Shown here piece by piece: positions 46,701 through 59,166 of a stretch of DNA of 64,000 nucleotides. The translations under genes were made by a program, and so were the position numbers. This stretch comes from Prinsepia uniflora (taxonomy: Eukaryota > Streptophyta > Magnoliopsida > Rosales > Rosaceae): assembly GCA_032719365.1 (NCBI GenBank), contig CM064871.1, positions 74,442,383 through 74,506,382 on the forward strand, read 5' to 3'. The notes below the pieces were generated by a model, which saw only the letters and a list, made by a program, of their open reading frames with translations, had not been told where the DNA came from and did not search any database. Position 1 is the stretch's first letter. Every line of letters begins with the position of its first letter.

Positions 46701-48761
46701 TCTTTTTCCCATATCAATCACCGACTCACAAAATAACTAAAATATTCACCTAAAAACTATCACATAGATATTATATTTGCACATTTCACGGAGTTTAAAA
46801 TAGAGTCAATTTTTTAGTACAACTGTTTTGACGTTGTTACTGTTCTAAATACATTATGAGACAAATTTCAATTGTAAGTGCAAATTAAGAATAGCTAATT
46901 TGTTCTTGATGTATTTTAAGTAATAACCCTTTTTTAAATTTTGACCCAACAACTAGCAACCATCACTCAATTGGGAAATGGTTGCTGCTTTTTTTGACTT
47001 TTCTTTGACTTATATTTACTGCAAGCGCTCAACAACCGATCCTTGTTCGTGCATGGAATGATGAGAGTTGTAGTCGGATCGAACTCCTTTGACCTATGTA
47101 GTAGTCCTTGGACATAAAATTTTCGGCCTTTGGTCGTGCCTTGACATCTTTCAATGGGTTGCTCCCAATCCACCTCTGTCTGTAGTAAGAGTTCTCAACT
47201 CCGAGGGGTAGGTGGATGGTCTTCATCGTTTTCCAGGGGTAGATCTTAACTCCCTTTATTGTCCTCTTTAATTGGGTCGCAAATTAAGTTATTAGGGTGG
47301 GTCGCGCTATAAAGAAACTTTCCCTATAAATAGTAGTGTTTCATGCTTTCGAGATTTTTAAGTTAAGCTATCGCCGGATCATCACTTAAGAAGTTGTCCA
47401 TAGAATATAAATTTGCTAGTTGTCTTGTTCTTGTACTTTGGTTCATTTCAGATGTTTGTTTTTTTCTTTTGGAATTGCAATATTTCATTTTGTTTGCTTC
47501 TTTCACGGAATCAATTTGCCCTTGTTTGTGCCACTACTACAACACCGCGCTGAAAACAAGCAGTACAAATAGCAAGGTTTGATTTGATACAATGATTCGA
47601 TATTCATAGACTATACCATATGTAAATATGCACGTTAATATGGGTGGAAGCACAATAGTAGAAAATCAGATGGGGAAGTTTTGAAAATAATGGTAAATAT
47701 AGGGGTGCTAAAGTGAAAATTACCCACTGCACTGTGACTGTCCTCGTAACTGAAACCCTATTTGTCTTGCACCCACGGTTCAGCTACTCTGACCCTACCC
47801 AACCCACTCCGGCTCACGGGGATACGTGACCAACGGCTCCTTCATCTCATAATATAATATTATTTCCGTTATTTCCCGTTATCATTCACAAATAATAATA
47901 TCTTAATGTAGAAAATAGAAAAGAATTAAATTTTACAAATTACACAAAATTTTCTTCTTCTACCAATATAACTATACAAACTTATTTGAAACGAAGCCAA
48001 CATGGGTTATAAAGATTCAGGAAAAAAAAAAACATGGGTTATAAAGATTTGAGCTTTTGGTACAAACCTATACAATCTTTCTGGTTTTTGTGCATGCGTG
48101 TCTGTGTTTTTTTCTTCCAGAGAAGCCCGTTGGGATACATAAATTCATTGACATTATTAGATCAACACAACGGTCGACGTTCTCTGAATAAAAATACGAC
48201 GAAAATGGACAAAGAGCAGAGAGGAGGGTAAAGAATTCAAGCCTATCAAGTCACTCTCCTTCAGATAAAAAAAAAATCGTCACCCTCCTTTTTCTTACTC
48301 TCCAGAATTTCACGTTAAATCACATCATTTCAGAACACAGAGTCCGCCATTATTTTTACTCCTCTGACTTTCAATTTCTCTTTTTTAATTTTCTTCTTTC
48401 TCTGACATTGCTTTGTACTCTAATTGTCTCTTTTTTTATTTTATCAAATATATTTTGAACAATAATAATAAAATATCTTGGCAAAAAAAAGAACATATAG
48501 GGATTAAAGCACAAGACTCAAGTGACAAGACCCATGTGCTTTCTTTTGTTTGCTTTTGAGAGAAGAACCAGAAAGAAAGAAGGAAAAATAAAGGACAAAA
48601 TAAATAGGAAATTAATTAAAAAAAGCACAAGCCTTCAAGTTGTAGAAAACTCACTTGTTTTTATTTCAGCTCTCCCTCTCCCGACAACTCATTAATCACT
48701 TTATAGCTGAGAGAGAGTGAGAAAAAAAAAACTTTCTTTCACTCCAAACAGCATTGAAGAA
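43741..48761. other. 5-kb AT-rich gap upstream of HIPP gene 2
   Basis: No protein gene is supported. A possible further decayed 'cgatatatcg' copy spans about 44070-44170 (GATGAAAATATTGTG, ATATTGATAGATATTTC). At 46970-47540 an LTR-like stretch has CCCTATAAATAGTAG as a good TATA box and GC-balanced sequence but no primer site. Pyrimidine-rich DNA at 48280-48440 and CTCTCCCTCTCCCG at about 48668 should be the HIPP gene 2 promoter or leader. Confidence 0.45.
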
Positions 48762-50337
48762 ATGACTAAAGAAGAAGACTTTAAGCTCCTCAAGATCCAG
48801 GTATTTCTCTCTTAAACCCACATTCCTTCCTTTATTCATTCTCCTTTTTAAAAAAAAAAAAATTTCCAGACACCAGCAAAGTTGGATGTTGGTGTTTTGA
48901 TCCAGAATATTTGTTCTTTGTTGTTTATGTTGTTTTCTTTGCTTGTTTTTCTTGTACATGCATTTTCAATTTACAGACTTGTGTTCTCAAAGTGAACATC
49001 CACTGTGATGGCTGCAAGCACAAAGTCAAGAAACTCCTTCAGAGAATTGAAGGTCCTCATTTTCTTCTTACCCATTTTTACTTTCCCCCTTTCTAAGCTT
49101 GTGCAAGATGAATTTTACTCGATCAAGTAAATTTTTTAAACTTGTATGAATTTTAGTCACAAAAGGCCGAGTCTTTTTCAGTTTTTACTAACTAAAATGG
49201 CTTCCTTTTGTGTCTTATCTCAATGTTTCAGGTGTTTACCAAGTTAATATCGATGCTGATCAGCAGAGAGTCACAGTTTCTGGAACTGTAGATTCTGCAA
49301 CTTTGATCAAGAAGCTGCTCAGAGCTGGTAAACATGCTGAGCTTTGGAGCCAGAATCAGAATTCTAATCAAACCCAGAAGCAGAAGAGCAACAACTGCAT
49401 CAAAGATGACAAGAACAACAAAGGGCAGAAGCAGGGCATCATCAAGAACCTCGAAGTTATCAAAAATCAGCAAAATTTTCCACCTTTCAGCTCCGAAGAA
49501 GACGATGACAACTTCGAAGACGAGGAAGAAGATGAAGACGATGAATTGCGGTTTCTGAGGGATAAAATGAACCAGTTGGGTTTTCTCAGGCAGCAACAAG
49601 CGATTGATGCCAACAATAATGCCAAGAAAGGTGGAGTGGTAAATGCTGCTGCAGGTGGAGGAAATGTGAAGATGAACAACAATAGTGGGAACGGGAATGG
49701 GAATGCGAATGGTGGAAAGAAAGGAAACCCAAATCAGAATTTGGCGAACCCGGGTGGGCTTGATCCAAAAACGATGGCTGCATTGAAGATGAACATGAAC
49801 AATGCCCAATTGGGCGGCGGTGGAAGCATCAATGGAGGGGGAAGGGGGAATGTTAATGTGAATGATCTGAGCACCATGATGAATTTGGCTGGGTTTCATG
49901 GAAATAGTGCTAATGTTACTAATGCTGGTGCTGCTTTGGGACCTAATTCCAATGGGATTTCTGGTTTTCAGCCCCAGCAGCCCCATAATCTGGGTTCAAA
50001 TTCTGGGTTTCCAAATGCTGCTGGCGGATACTCGCACCCATCATCTATTCTGATGAATCCAAATGGTGGGTACACACACCCATCACAGATGATGAACATG
50101 AACATGCAGGCTAGGCAGGCTATGATGCAGCAGCAGCAGCAGCAGCAGCAGCCACAGATGATGTATCAAAGGGGACCTTTGATTCCTCCTAGTAGCACTG
50201 GGTATTACTACAATTACAATCCTACCCCTGGCCCCGCCTTTCCTCCAAGCCCATACTCACCATACTCTGGTGAGGCTAACAACTCTGCATCTCATATGTT
50301 CAGTGATGAGAACACCAGCAGCTGCTCAATTATGTAA
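48762..50337 (+). CDS. HIPP: HIPP with long Asn/Gly-rich tail, 3 exons, 406 aa
   Basis: The exons are 48762-48800, 48977-49052 and 49232-50337. After the 13-residue first exon (MTKEEDFKLLKIQ) comes one HMA domain with HCDGC (residues 22-26) and KHKVKKLLQRIEGVYQVNIDAD-type text. It is followed by a Lys/Asn-rich linker, an acidic block (EEDDDNFEDEEEDEDDE), long Asn/Gly/Met-rich disordered sequence, a run of eight Gln (CAG repeats at about 50126-50150), a Pro/Tyr-rich end and the CaaX box CSIM. The Met in the usual MxCxxC motif is replaced by His. The large form recalls Arabidopsis AT1G23000. It is expected to be farnesylated and to bind metals or act in stress responses. The frame on the opposite strand (49228-49986) is a shadow of the biased codons. 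Confidence 0.93.
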
Positions 50338-51490
50338 TTTGCTTAGTTATTAGCTTTTCAGGAGGAAATATTATGGATTAGGTTAGAGGAAGATGTAATT
50401 TCAAGTGAATCTTATCACTTTTATCAGCTTAATTATTGTGTAGTTTGTTGAAGATATTGTTCCTCACTACTTCTAATTTTATTCCTACTTCAATTCCGAT
50501 CTACGGTTTGGGAATTTCACATGCCAAAAAGATGTTAATTCTGTAATTAAAAAACAAATTTGTAGAAATTTATTTATCCCCATGGCAGACAATGTGGCAT
50601 TGGTTTGGGGAGCATGATGAAATTTGTGCACAGGTTAGGAACAGCTGGGTTGACAATTTCTAGTGCTGTAAATAATAAATTCAGTATATATTTATTTATT
50701 TATTGCACATGACCCACATATGCACGCGTATGTCACGTGCGTTTTAGCCTGTTCGTGTAAGCAACAGACTAACAGAGGGAGGACCACTGGCTCTTTATAA
50801 TTTTCTTATAGGTCACCAACTTACCTGCAACTTTGTGAGTGGGGTTGGATATAAATGCAAATAAACAACTTCTTGGCGTCAGGGAAGTGCACAGAAAGTT
50901 TTGAGGTCTTTTTAAGCAAAATTTTGAAAAGTGGTCAATGGAAGTGAAAGCAAGTGAGAACTTTGACCACCCAAGTCTGGGAAGTGGGATAAGAGCTGAT
51001 GCATCTCCTGCTAACCCAGAAATAAAAACAGAGATATTTCACTATTTCAGTCTCTTTCTAGTTACGAATCAAAATTTTATTATCGAAGTTTTCATTTTGT
51101 GTTCCAAATCTAAAACTAGGTAATATCAAACGTGATTTGAAACCCGAATAAAATGGATTCGACTGTGAAGGAAACACTCCGCGGTAATTAATTTTTCATA
51201 AGAGTATAGAATAGTTACAGGTAAACGATTTGCATGGGATAAAATAATCATAAAACTTTCACCAATTTACGTTGCAGCTGGAACTCTTTGTTGACCATAA
51301 TTCATGAACCCAGTTACCGTAAAGAACATATCATTAATATATATATATATATATATATACATATATGTATGAATAATTTTATATTGATTTATTTCTCTTG
51401 TTAGTTTTCATAGAAAATTAAATTAAATTACAATATTGAATTTTTTTTCTGAGAACTAAAAGTTTTATTATTACACAATATGGTCGGTCA
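50338..51490. other. 3' flank of HIPP gene 2 and AT-rich spacer
   Basis: No gene is seen. A (TA)n microsatellite of about 28 bp lies at 51335-51362. CACGTGCG at about 50733-50740 is a G-box-like motif with no gene next to it. Confidence 0.5.
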
Positions 51491-52430
51491 ATGAGTTAGC
51501 ATATCCAGAGGCTATGGTGGTCCTTGCCCTAAGCCTGTTAATCTTTGGGCTTTACTTTGACACAAAGCCTTTTAAACTGTTGGACTCGCTCAGTACCCTC
51601 GGCCCATTGGAATTCTAGATTTTTTTCAATTTATGTTAACGGCCTCGTCAACTGGCCGGGCTCCACTAGAGGGGCCCAAATATTCATGGGCTTGGGCAGG
51701 TCCAGCTAGATTTTTGTCATTATGGCAAAATAAGCGAGCTGACTTGGGCGAGTTTGATGAAAATATAGAAAGTTGAAGCCTATCATCAAGTCGTGCTTTA
51801 CGGGCCTCGTCGAGTTAGCCTGTTCGGGCTTGACTTAAATGAGTTTTTTATGAATATAAAAAAAATGACCACTCAAACTCTTAAAAAACTTAAGAATTAT
51901 TGTCAATCCGAGCTTACATAATTATTGTAATTTGGGAATATATGATTATCTTAAATATATGGTTACATATTGAATATATCTTTGTTGAAGTATATGGGTA
52001 CCTAGTCCGAAATTAATTTAGAAATATATATATATTTTTATTAATATGATCACAATAAATATACAATTACACAATCGATATATCTTTATTGATGTATAGG
52101 ATTACAATAAATATATCGTTATATGGTGGCTATATCTTTGGTGATGTATGTGGTTATATTGTCCTTGTTGGTGTATATGGTTATCCTAACCCCCTTTATT
52201 TTATAATAATAATAATAAAATTCTTGGTCCTTGTGAGCCGAACGTAATGGGTTGTGTCGAGCTTTAATTTTGTGGCACGGGCCTATAAGTTATTTAAGGT
52301 TTAGACACCCAAGTCCAAGCTCGGCCAATAAAATATTAGGACAGGCTGGTTTGTAGCCCGTATTGAGTCCAATCGGGTTTTTTGCAATGGGCCAATTGAT
52401 CCTCCTAAGCTTATGAACTTCTAAGCTAAA
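51491..52430. mobile_element. GC-motif-rich, decayed hAT-like repeat (second type)
   Basis: Phrases such as ACGGGCCTCGTCGAGTTAGCC, GGCACGGGCC and AGGACAGGCTGG, with inverted relatives (GGCCCATTGG, GGGGCCCAA), run through this stretch. The middle carries several copies of TATATGGTTAC or TATATCTTTATTGATG. It looks like a relative of the 42720-43436 element, but the termini cannot be fixed. Confidence 0.4.
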
Positions 52431-53976
52431 TTAGTGATATTCATATCCACTAGGTTTTATTCCTTCATAACGGACAAAGTTTATCAATTGTGTATTGATT
52501 GATCTCTTCCCAATATCTATATATTAAAAAAGAACGTATGTATCACTAAAATTGTTAAAAATACTTGATGAAGGTCTTAGTTTGGAATATATAATATCTA
52601 AAGTTGGAAGGTAATAATTTATCAACTTGCAACTTCATTGATATTGATAATGCCTCTATCCTCCACCATGACTGAAGTGGCTTACACCTTGGATATCCAT
52701 AACCATAAGTTATATGAAGCCTTCCCCACTAAACACTCAAGCTTACATAAAATTTTGATTTATAATTCGAAAAAAAAAAAGAATGAAAAATTATCTTCTT
52801 GGTAATTTGTAGTTGGTAAAAGACTGTCATTTTACCATTGACACATGTTTACCTTAATTACAGTGCCAACTCTAACTTCTAAGCAAACCCATTTGATCCA
52901 TTGAAGAATTTGATTCTACGTTTATTAAGGCACATACATTCAAAGGGAAGTGTACATATAAATGAGAAGTGGGGAAGCTTTTGTGGTGATGTGATGGATT
53001 TCTACCACTCACGATTTGGATAGTACAATTCATATTGAGTTATTTTGTGGACATATAGTATATAGACAGCTGAGGACTTGACTTTTGAAAAATTATGTGT
53101 CCTTTTTCGTTGGGGTTTCTTGGAAATATGTGGCCTTCTTGCTCCCAGAGTAATCAATGCCATGCCACAAGAAGCAAATCATACCAGATTAAACATGTAT
53201 TTTTCTTGTGGCCTGTCAATTTCATTTGATCCGAATAGATAATTATTTTTATCCAAAAACCGTTTTCATTGATAGAAGAAACAATCGAGAAATGATTTTA
53301 AACGAGATATAATTAAAATCTCGTCTTGAAAATCTGTTGTTTAAATCATTCCAACCGACCACCAGAAACAACCCAATGATAAGTCACTACCGACCAACGA
53401 CGAGACATTGTCGGTCTGATTCTCCCTGGTCGGCCCCCTAACACCAGCCGCAAATCAACACCATCAAGCATTGTGATCGACACCATCTGGCCGGCTAGTA
53501 TTCCCAACAACAATAATACTACTACATGGTACACTAGCTTTCCAAATGAATCACCAACATCCATTCAATGTTTCATGATAAGTAGCAACATCTTGATGAT
53601 TATGTGGGCCTCACTTCGCAAGGGTTCTAACCATCACATTTATTAGCATTATACATACGAGTCACATTTTTCATAAAAAAATATATTTACTATGCACTAA
53701 ATCTTATACGACAAAGTGCGTCTGATTACTAACTTAAGAATCAGAGTCCACTAGGCTCTCGTCCCACCATTAACAAGTGCTCTTCTTATCATCTCGTAGG
53801 TCTCCCGGCGAATAGAAGAAGACTCTCAACATCTATCAAGATTACATTCCGTTAGGTCTATTTTTACATCAAACACCCGCTAATTAGGAAAAAAATAATC
53901 TGACAAAGAAAAACAATGCCCAGCCCAACAACATCAAAACAATAATGATAAGTAATCAAAATACAACAATTAAGCA
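52431..53976. other. Spacer with no recognised gene
   Basis: AT-rich DNA. The segment 53340-53580 is GC-richer and open for 72 codons on the minus strand, but I do not recognise the reading and it may be a decayed fragment. Confidence 0.4.
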
Positions 53977-54243
53977 TCAGCCTCCAACCCAAGCTGCGAT
54001 TGCTGCCAGGGAGGAGCTGGAGGGTGCAAACGGCTGACATCCAGTTGAGAACGCAGCCCGTCTTGAGCCAAAGTTGTTGCAGCGGCGGGAAGTTACACCC
54101 ACAGCTACCGGAGGCAGGCCCAAACTGTCCAGAAGGACTCTAATATCTATACCAAAGAGGTCATCCTTCCCCAGTTCCCCCGGTTCCCCAGTTGCGCATA
54201 AATTCTCTAGATAAGCCCCGTTTGTTTTGTTCTTTACGTGTTG
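53977..54243 (-). pseudogene. Unidentified exon-like coding fragment
   Basis: On the minus strand an open frame without an ATG runs from about 54243 to a TGA at 53977-53979. It has clear protein-like composition, including DDLFGIDIRVLLDSLGLPP and, a few residues later, TSRRCNNFGSRRAAFSTG. A possible acceptor (CTTATCTAG) lies at about 54208-54216. No start or neighbouring exon was found, so it is either the last exon of a gene I cannot see or a captured and decayed gene piece. I do not recognise the family. Confidence 0.4.
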
Positions 54244-55305
54244 TTAACAAATTGATGTTTTATACCAAAGATATTTCTTCTCGAATTCCCATAATTACAC
54301 ATTAAAGAACGTCATTAATTCAATGTATTCATGTTGATGTATTAAATTTAGAATCAGAAAAAGAAAAATATATTCCCTCTAAAAAAGAAAAAGAATACAG
54401 AATGAAAATGAGACTTAAATAATTCATTAAAAAAATTAAAATGAAACTGAAATTTTGTTTCACGATATTAAAATAATAATCAGAAAATAAAAAATATAAA
54501 AGCAACAAAAATTGAGGCATCACATATTTTTTGTATAATTACTTATGAAATTTATTTGGCGGTTTTTATGTTGCCAAAATATTTTTGTTTCACAATGCCT
54601 AATGAATTAGGTCACGATATTAAAATAAAAATGAGAAAATAAAAATTATAAAAGCAACGACGATTGAGTGATCACATATTTTCTATATAATTACTTTAAC
54701 GGTAAAATATTTATTAATTTTTCTAGTCCTAGGTAATAATATTGCCAAAATTGAGGCTTTATTATGTTACATCTCTAAAAAAAGGCCAATGTTTACTAAT
54801 TTTTTTTCTTTCTTTCTAGTTTTTTGTAATATCGTCGCAAAAATTGAGGCTTTATTATATTACATCTCCAAAAAAAAAAGAAAAAAATTCCACTTTTTGG
54901 AAAAAAAAATAAAATAAAATGAGGCTTTATTATATATCTCGAAATTTTGTTCCTCTTTTTGTCCGAATAAAAAACATCGCTAGATGCATTTTCTTACATT
55001 TTCATGAAATTAGGACAGAAGACAAAAGCAAGAAAAGGCAGCAAGTGGACAGAAACACAAAAAAGAATTTGAATTTTTGTACACGCTGCAGTTTTCCCAA
55101 AACAAAAACATTTCAAGACAAGAAAGAAAATAAATGGCCCATTCTTATATTTCGATAAATCCCACCCATCCATCCAAACAAGGCATTGGGATTTCCTGCT
55201 TACTCTTTGGCCTCGTAGCGTGTCTCTGCATCACCGAACTCTCTCAGCCTCTTCTCTTCACACAGAGTCACAGACACAGGAAGAAACAGAGAGAGAGAGA
55301 GAGAG
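54244..55305. other. AT-rich repeats and upstream region of the LPR gene
   Basis: The phrase TTGAGGCTTTATTAT with TACATCTC occurs at about 54751, 54843 and 54920. A larger near-repeat (AAAAGCAAC, then TGAGGCATCACATATTTT or TGAGTGATCACATATTTT) is at 54500-54560 and 54650-54700. Just before the ATG a (GA)n run fills 55287-55305, a common feature of plant 5' UTRs. No TATA box stands out. Confidence 0.55.
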
Positions 55306-57917
55306 ATGATTTTTCGTTTTGTGCCGGGGATTTCGGTGCTAACATCATTAGCGGTCGCTGTTCTTGTCGGCGTGCTTGCAGATGTTTCGGTGGCTGAAGA
55401 TGATAGTCTTGTGAATGTCACGAGATTGAAGATGTTCGTGGATGAGCTTCCTCGTCTCCGCAGAATGAAAGGTTTCGAGGTTGTCAATGGCGTTCCCAAA
55501 TCCAAGTCACTGCAGATTGGCATGTACGCCAAGAAATGGGTAATTAGCAATTCCTACTAATTACTGAATATTATTTACCTTCTGAATATTATTTACCATC
55601 GTCAAATCAACTCAATTCAATTCAATTCAATTCTTCTGGATATTATTTACCTTTTTTTAATTAGGCTTCTCAAATTGTTAGGAAGGCGTAGATAACTTCT
55701 AGGCTACGACTTACGGCGGAGTAAATTTGATTCCCTCTATGCATGCATCTTTGAACAACTGGAGAATTTAAAATGCTAATTTTAGTGAAATTTAACTTTC
55801 ATTGCCTTATTCGATGCTTTCGCAGTCACATATCTCTGCTCTCTTCGGTCTTCACCAAGTATTCATTTTTAATTTATTTATTTTTAAGGTCGGACCAAAT
55901 ATTATTTAATTAACTCAGAATTAAGGTCACACCGAAGTAATTCCATATGCACCTGTAAAGCTTCTCTCCAGAAAGAATTATTATTAAACTAATTAGAATT
56001 TGGACCACAGCATTTATTCCTATGTCGAACCTTAATCTTGTTGCTTCACATAATATTTTATCTATTTTTTGCTTTTTTTTTTTGGTATGGAATTCAAGAA
56101 TAGTAATTAAGTTTTATGTGTATCAGTGGATGCAGTATGCAGTCGTGAATATCATAAACAAAGGCAAAATTTCAAACGATTTGCGTCATAAATAAATTTA
56201 AAGGGAACGAAGCAAAAACCAAAAAGAGGAGAAAATAAAATAAAATAACATTCGTTTCCAAAGTATTTTTTTTTTTTCTAGAATTTTGACGTTGTAATCC
56301 GAGGTTGTATTTGCAGAAATTCCACAGAGACCTTCCCGCAACACCCGTGTTCGCCTACGGTGCAAGTAAGCGTAGAGCGACAGTGCCTGGTCCGGAGATC
56401 ATAGCCCTCCACGGAATCAGCACTTACGTGACTTGGCTAAATCACCTCCCTGCGAAACACATACTGCCTTGGGACCCTACCATTCCAACGGCGATACCCG
56501 CCACTAAGACGGGCGTTCCTACCGTGGTGCACGTGCACGGCGCAATTGATGAACCCGCGAGCGATGGAAACGCAGGGGCATGGTTCACCGCTCAATATAG
56601 AGCCCGTGGACCCACGTGGTCTAACCAAACATATCACTACCGGAATCAACAGCACCCAGGGACATTATGGTACCATGACCATGCCATGGGGTTGACTCGA
56701 GTCAACCTCCTTGCTGGCTTGATTGGGACCTACCTCATCCGCCATCCTAACGTTGAGCGTCCACTTGGACTTCCGCGCGCTGAATTTGATCGTACGTTGG
56801 TTGTGTTCGATCGCAGCTTTCGCACCGATGGTTCCATCTACATGAATTCCACCGGGAACAATCCCAACATACACCCGCAATGGCAACCTGAATATTTTGG
56901 TGATGCAATCATTGTGAATGGAAAGGCATGGCCACGATTCACGGTACGACGTCGGAAGTACAGGTTCCGAATTATCAACGCTAGCAATGCAAGATTCTTC
57001 CGATTCTTCTTCACCAACGGTTTGGGATTTGTCCACCTGGCGTCTGACTCAGCATATCTAGGGGAGCCTGTTGAGAGCAATGACATTTTACTGGGGCCAT
57101 CTGAGATCACCGAGGTTATCGTTGACTTCACAAAGTCAAAGAATAACTCTGCTATCCTAGCCAATGATGCACCGTACCCTTACCCATCTGGTGATCCTGT
57201 GAACGATGCTAACAGTAAGGTCATGAAATTTTTCATCGACGGCGAAACAGCTGTTGACACGTCGCGGATTCCGCATAAGTTAATTCACTACCTTGCCCCT
57301 GATGTATCCAGTGCTTCGCGCACTCGATACATCACAATGTACGAGTACACCAGCGACATCGATGAGCCGACACATCTGTATTTAAATGCGCAACCTTATG
57401 AGGCACCTGCGACTGAGATCTCAAAAGCGGGAACGAGCGAGATATGGAACGTAATCAACCTAACAGAGGATAATCATCCTTTGCACATTCACTTGGGGTT
57501 GTTCATTGTACTTGATCAGACGAAGTTAGTGAACGTTGAAAAGTTCAAAGATTGTATGAACAAAAAAAATGACGCGATCAAGTGCCAAATAGGCAAATAT
57601 GCACGTGGCAAGAAGATAGGGGTGCCAGCATATGAAAAATGGTGGAAGAACGTGTTCAAGATGAGACCGGGAGCTGTAACAAAGATTCTCTTGAGATTTG
57701 CTTATATACATTCCAATGCATCGTACAAATTCGATCCAACGGCAGATCCTGGTTACGTATATCACTGCCACGTAAGTATACCACTCAAAATCTTATTATG
57801 ATGAATTTTTTTCCCATTAATTCTCTCTGTACTCGAATTTTAATTGATTTTTATTGTGTGCAGATATTGGATCATGAGGACAATGCGATGATGAGACCCT
57901 TGAAAATCATCAGCTGA
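55306..57917 (+). CDS. LPR1: LPR1/LPR2-type multicopper ferroxidase, 3 exons, 580 aa
   Basis: The exons are 55306-55539, 56317-57771 and 57864-57917, giving 580 residues, nearly equal to known LPR1/LPR2 (about 581). Residues 1-30 are a hydrophobic signal peptide. All four copper motifs are present: HVHG (His150, His152), HDH (His198, His200), HPLHIH (465-470) and HCHILDHEDNAM (561-572). The last supplies type 3 His and the type 1 ligands Cys562, His567 and axial Met572. The motif is split by the last intron between HCH and ILDH. In Arabidopsis LPR proteins oxidise Fe(II) and mediate the arrest of root growth on low phosphate, working against PDR2. The type 1 Met and the CotA/bilirubin-oxidase-like plan support the assignment. 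Whether it is orthologous to LPR1 or LPR2 cannot be told, so the symbol stands for the pair. Confidence 0.95.
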
Positions 57918-58619
57918 TAATCAAATTGAAGCAAGCTTGGTTCTTTTTTATCAAATGTAGGAATGAGTGATTATGAGGAGTTAGTCACTTCTCATAGCTA
58001 GGTTTGAATAATCAGGAACTCCCCCAACAAGGCATGATGGTGTTATTTGTCAAACATACTGATATACAAAGATAAGATCATTAATTTGTGTAAATTGATA
58101 ACAAGTTTGAGACTTCGATACTTAAGATCTTATTATTGATTCTTTCTTGTCAAAAAAAATTTGACCTATAAATTATAAGTAAAGTTTATAATCGATTGTA
58201 ATGATTGGGCTATGCGCAAGGTTGAATGTGTTATAGTCCATCGAAGTTTTCAGTAGAAAAATAGTAACTTTAATAAAAATAATTACTAATTAAAGTTGTA
58301 ATAAAATTCAGAATTTTGTTATTGATTTTTATGGATGTTTGTGTTTATATTTAATAGTATAGCTTATGTTCAAAACGAGCTTATGACAAAGAGGTTCAAG
58401 ATAACCTACTGAATGCTATCTTCTTTTTCGATAGAGTCCTGCCGAGCGCCCGGAGTTTAATCGTTGATGTTTTTAAAATTCACGGAAAGGGACAAATTCG
58501 TAAATTCAAAACGACCACCATGGCCAAAATTGTAGTCAGGGTCGAGAGGATAAAATTGGAGCGCGAAGGTAGTGAGGCACAGCGGGAGTGGGACGGTAGG
58601 AGTTTTCTGAGTTCCGTCG
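57918..58619. other. Gap between LPR gene and the DUF3326 gene
   Basis: No gene is supported on the plus strand. The open minus-strand frame at 58457-58753 overlaps exon 1 of the DUF3326 gene and is taken as a shadow. Most of 57918-58400 is AT-rich 3' flank. Confidence 0.5.
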
Positions 58620-59166
58620 ATGGTAGGATATGAGATGACAGTCATTCTGAACCGTCCATTCCTCTCTTTGGCCGGCCAAATCCGACTTATCATCGAATTC
58701 AGACTGTCCACTAGACGAAGCATCTCATGCTTCAATCCCAGACACTCCTTCAAGGTCAGTTATTTACCGATAAACGCTCTTCGTTGTCGTCGGAATTCAG
58801 TTAAATAATGAAGAAGATTAATTGTTATTATGTTTGGATACGGTGTTTAAGAGAGACTACACGAGCGTAATGATAGTGCAGACCGGAATTGGAGCCGCCA
58901 TTGGTGGATACGCCGGCGACGCTTTGCCAGTGGCTCGCACTCTTTCCTCCGTCATTGATTGTCTCATTACTCACCCCAATGTAAGTTAACTCTATGTTTT
59001 GCGTTCCTTTTGGAGTCGCTGAGTCTGCCACTGTGAGTTCGACTTAATTTGACCGTTGGAGACAGATGCTGAATGCGGCAATGCTCTACTGGCCCATGCC
59101 TAATGCTTTGTATGTCGAAGGCTATGCCCTTGACCTCTTTGCGGAAGGACTATGGGGCCTCATTCA
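58620..59166 (+). pseudogene. 5' part of a DUF3326-family gene interrupted by a copia element
   Basis: The exons are 58620-58754, 58852-58980 and 59066 to the insertion at 59166, all in frame with GT-AG introns. Exon 1 (45 codons, Ser/Arg-rich with RRSISCF) reads like a chloroplast transit peptide. The conserved body follows: QTGIGAAIGGYAGDALPVAR, SSVIDCLITHPN, LNAAMLYWPMPNALYVEGYA and FAEGLWGL, a strong match to the DUF3326 family of cyanobacteria and plastids (function unknown). Just after GLWGLIH the sequence turns into the left LTR of a copia element, and the frame then ends at about 59232. The rest, if still present, lies beyond 64000. The gene must be regarded as broken at this allele unless the element is removed from the mRNA as an intron. 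Confidence 0.82.

Noticed and set aside
46970..47540. Solo LTR with CTATAAATAG TATA box
   Set aside because: The stretch looks LTR-like, but I found neither TG/CA ends nor flanking duplication nor primer site; kept only as a note in the gap entry.
47521..47560. CACTACTACAACACC as the end of another CACTA element
   Set aside because: No matching inverted end or 3-bp duplication was found nearby.
49228..49986. 252-codon open frame on the minus strand
   Set aside because: It is the mirror of the biased Asn/Gly codons of HIPP gene 2 and shows no protein family character.
58457..59031. Minus-strand frames over the DUF3326 exons
   Set aside because: The plus strand gives in-frame exons with splice sites and a clear family match, so these are shadows.
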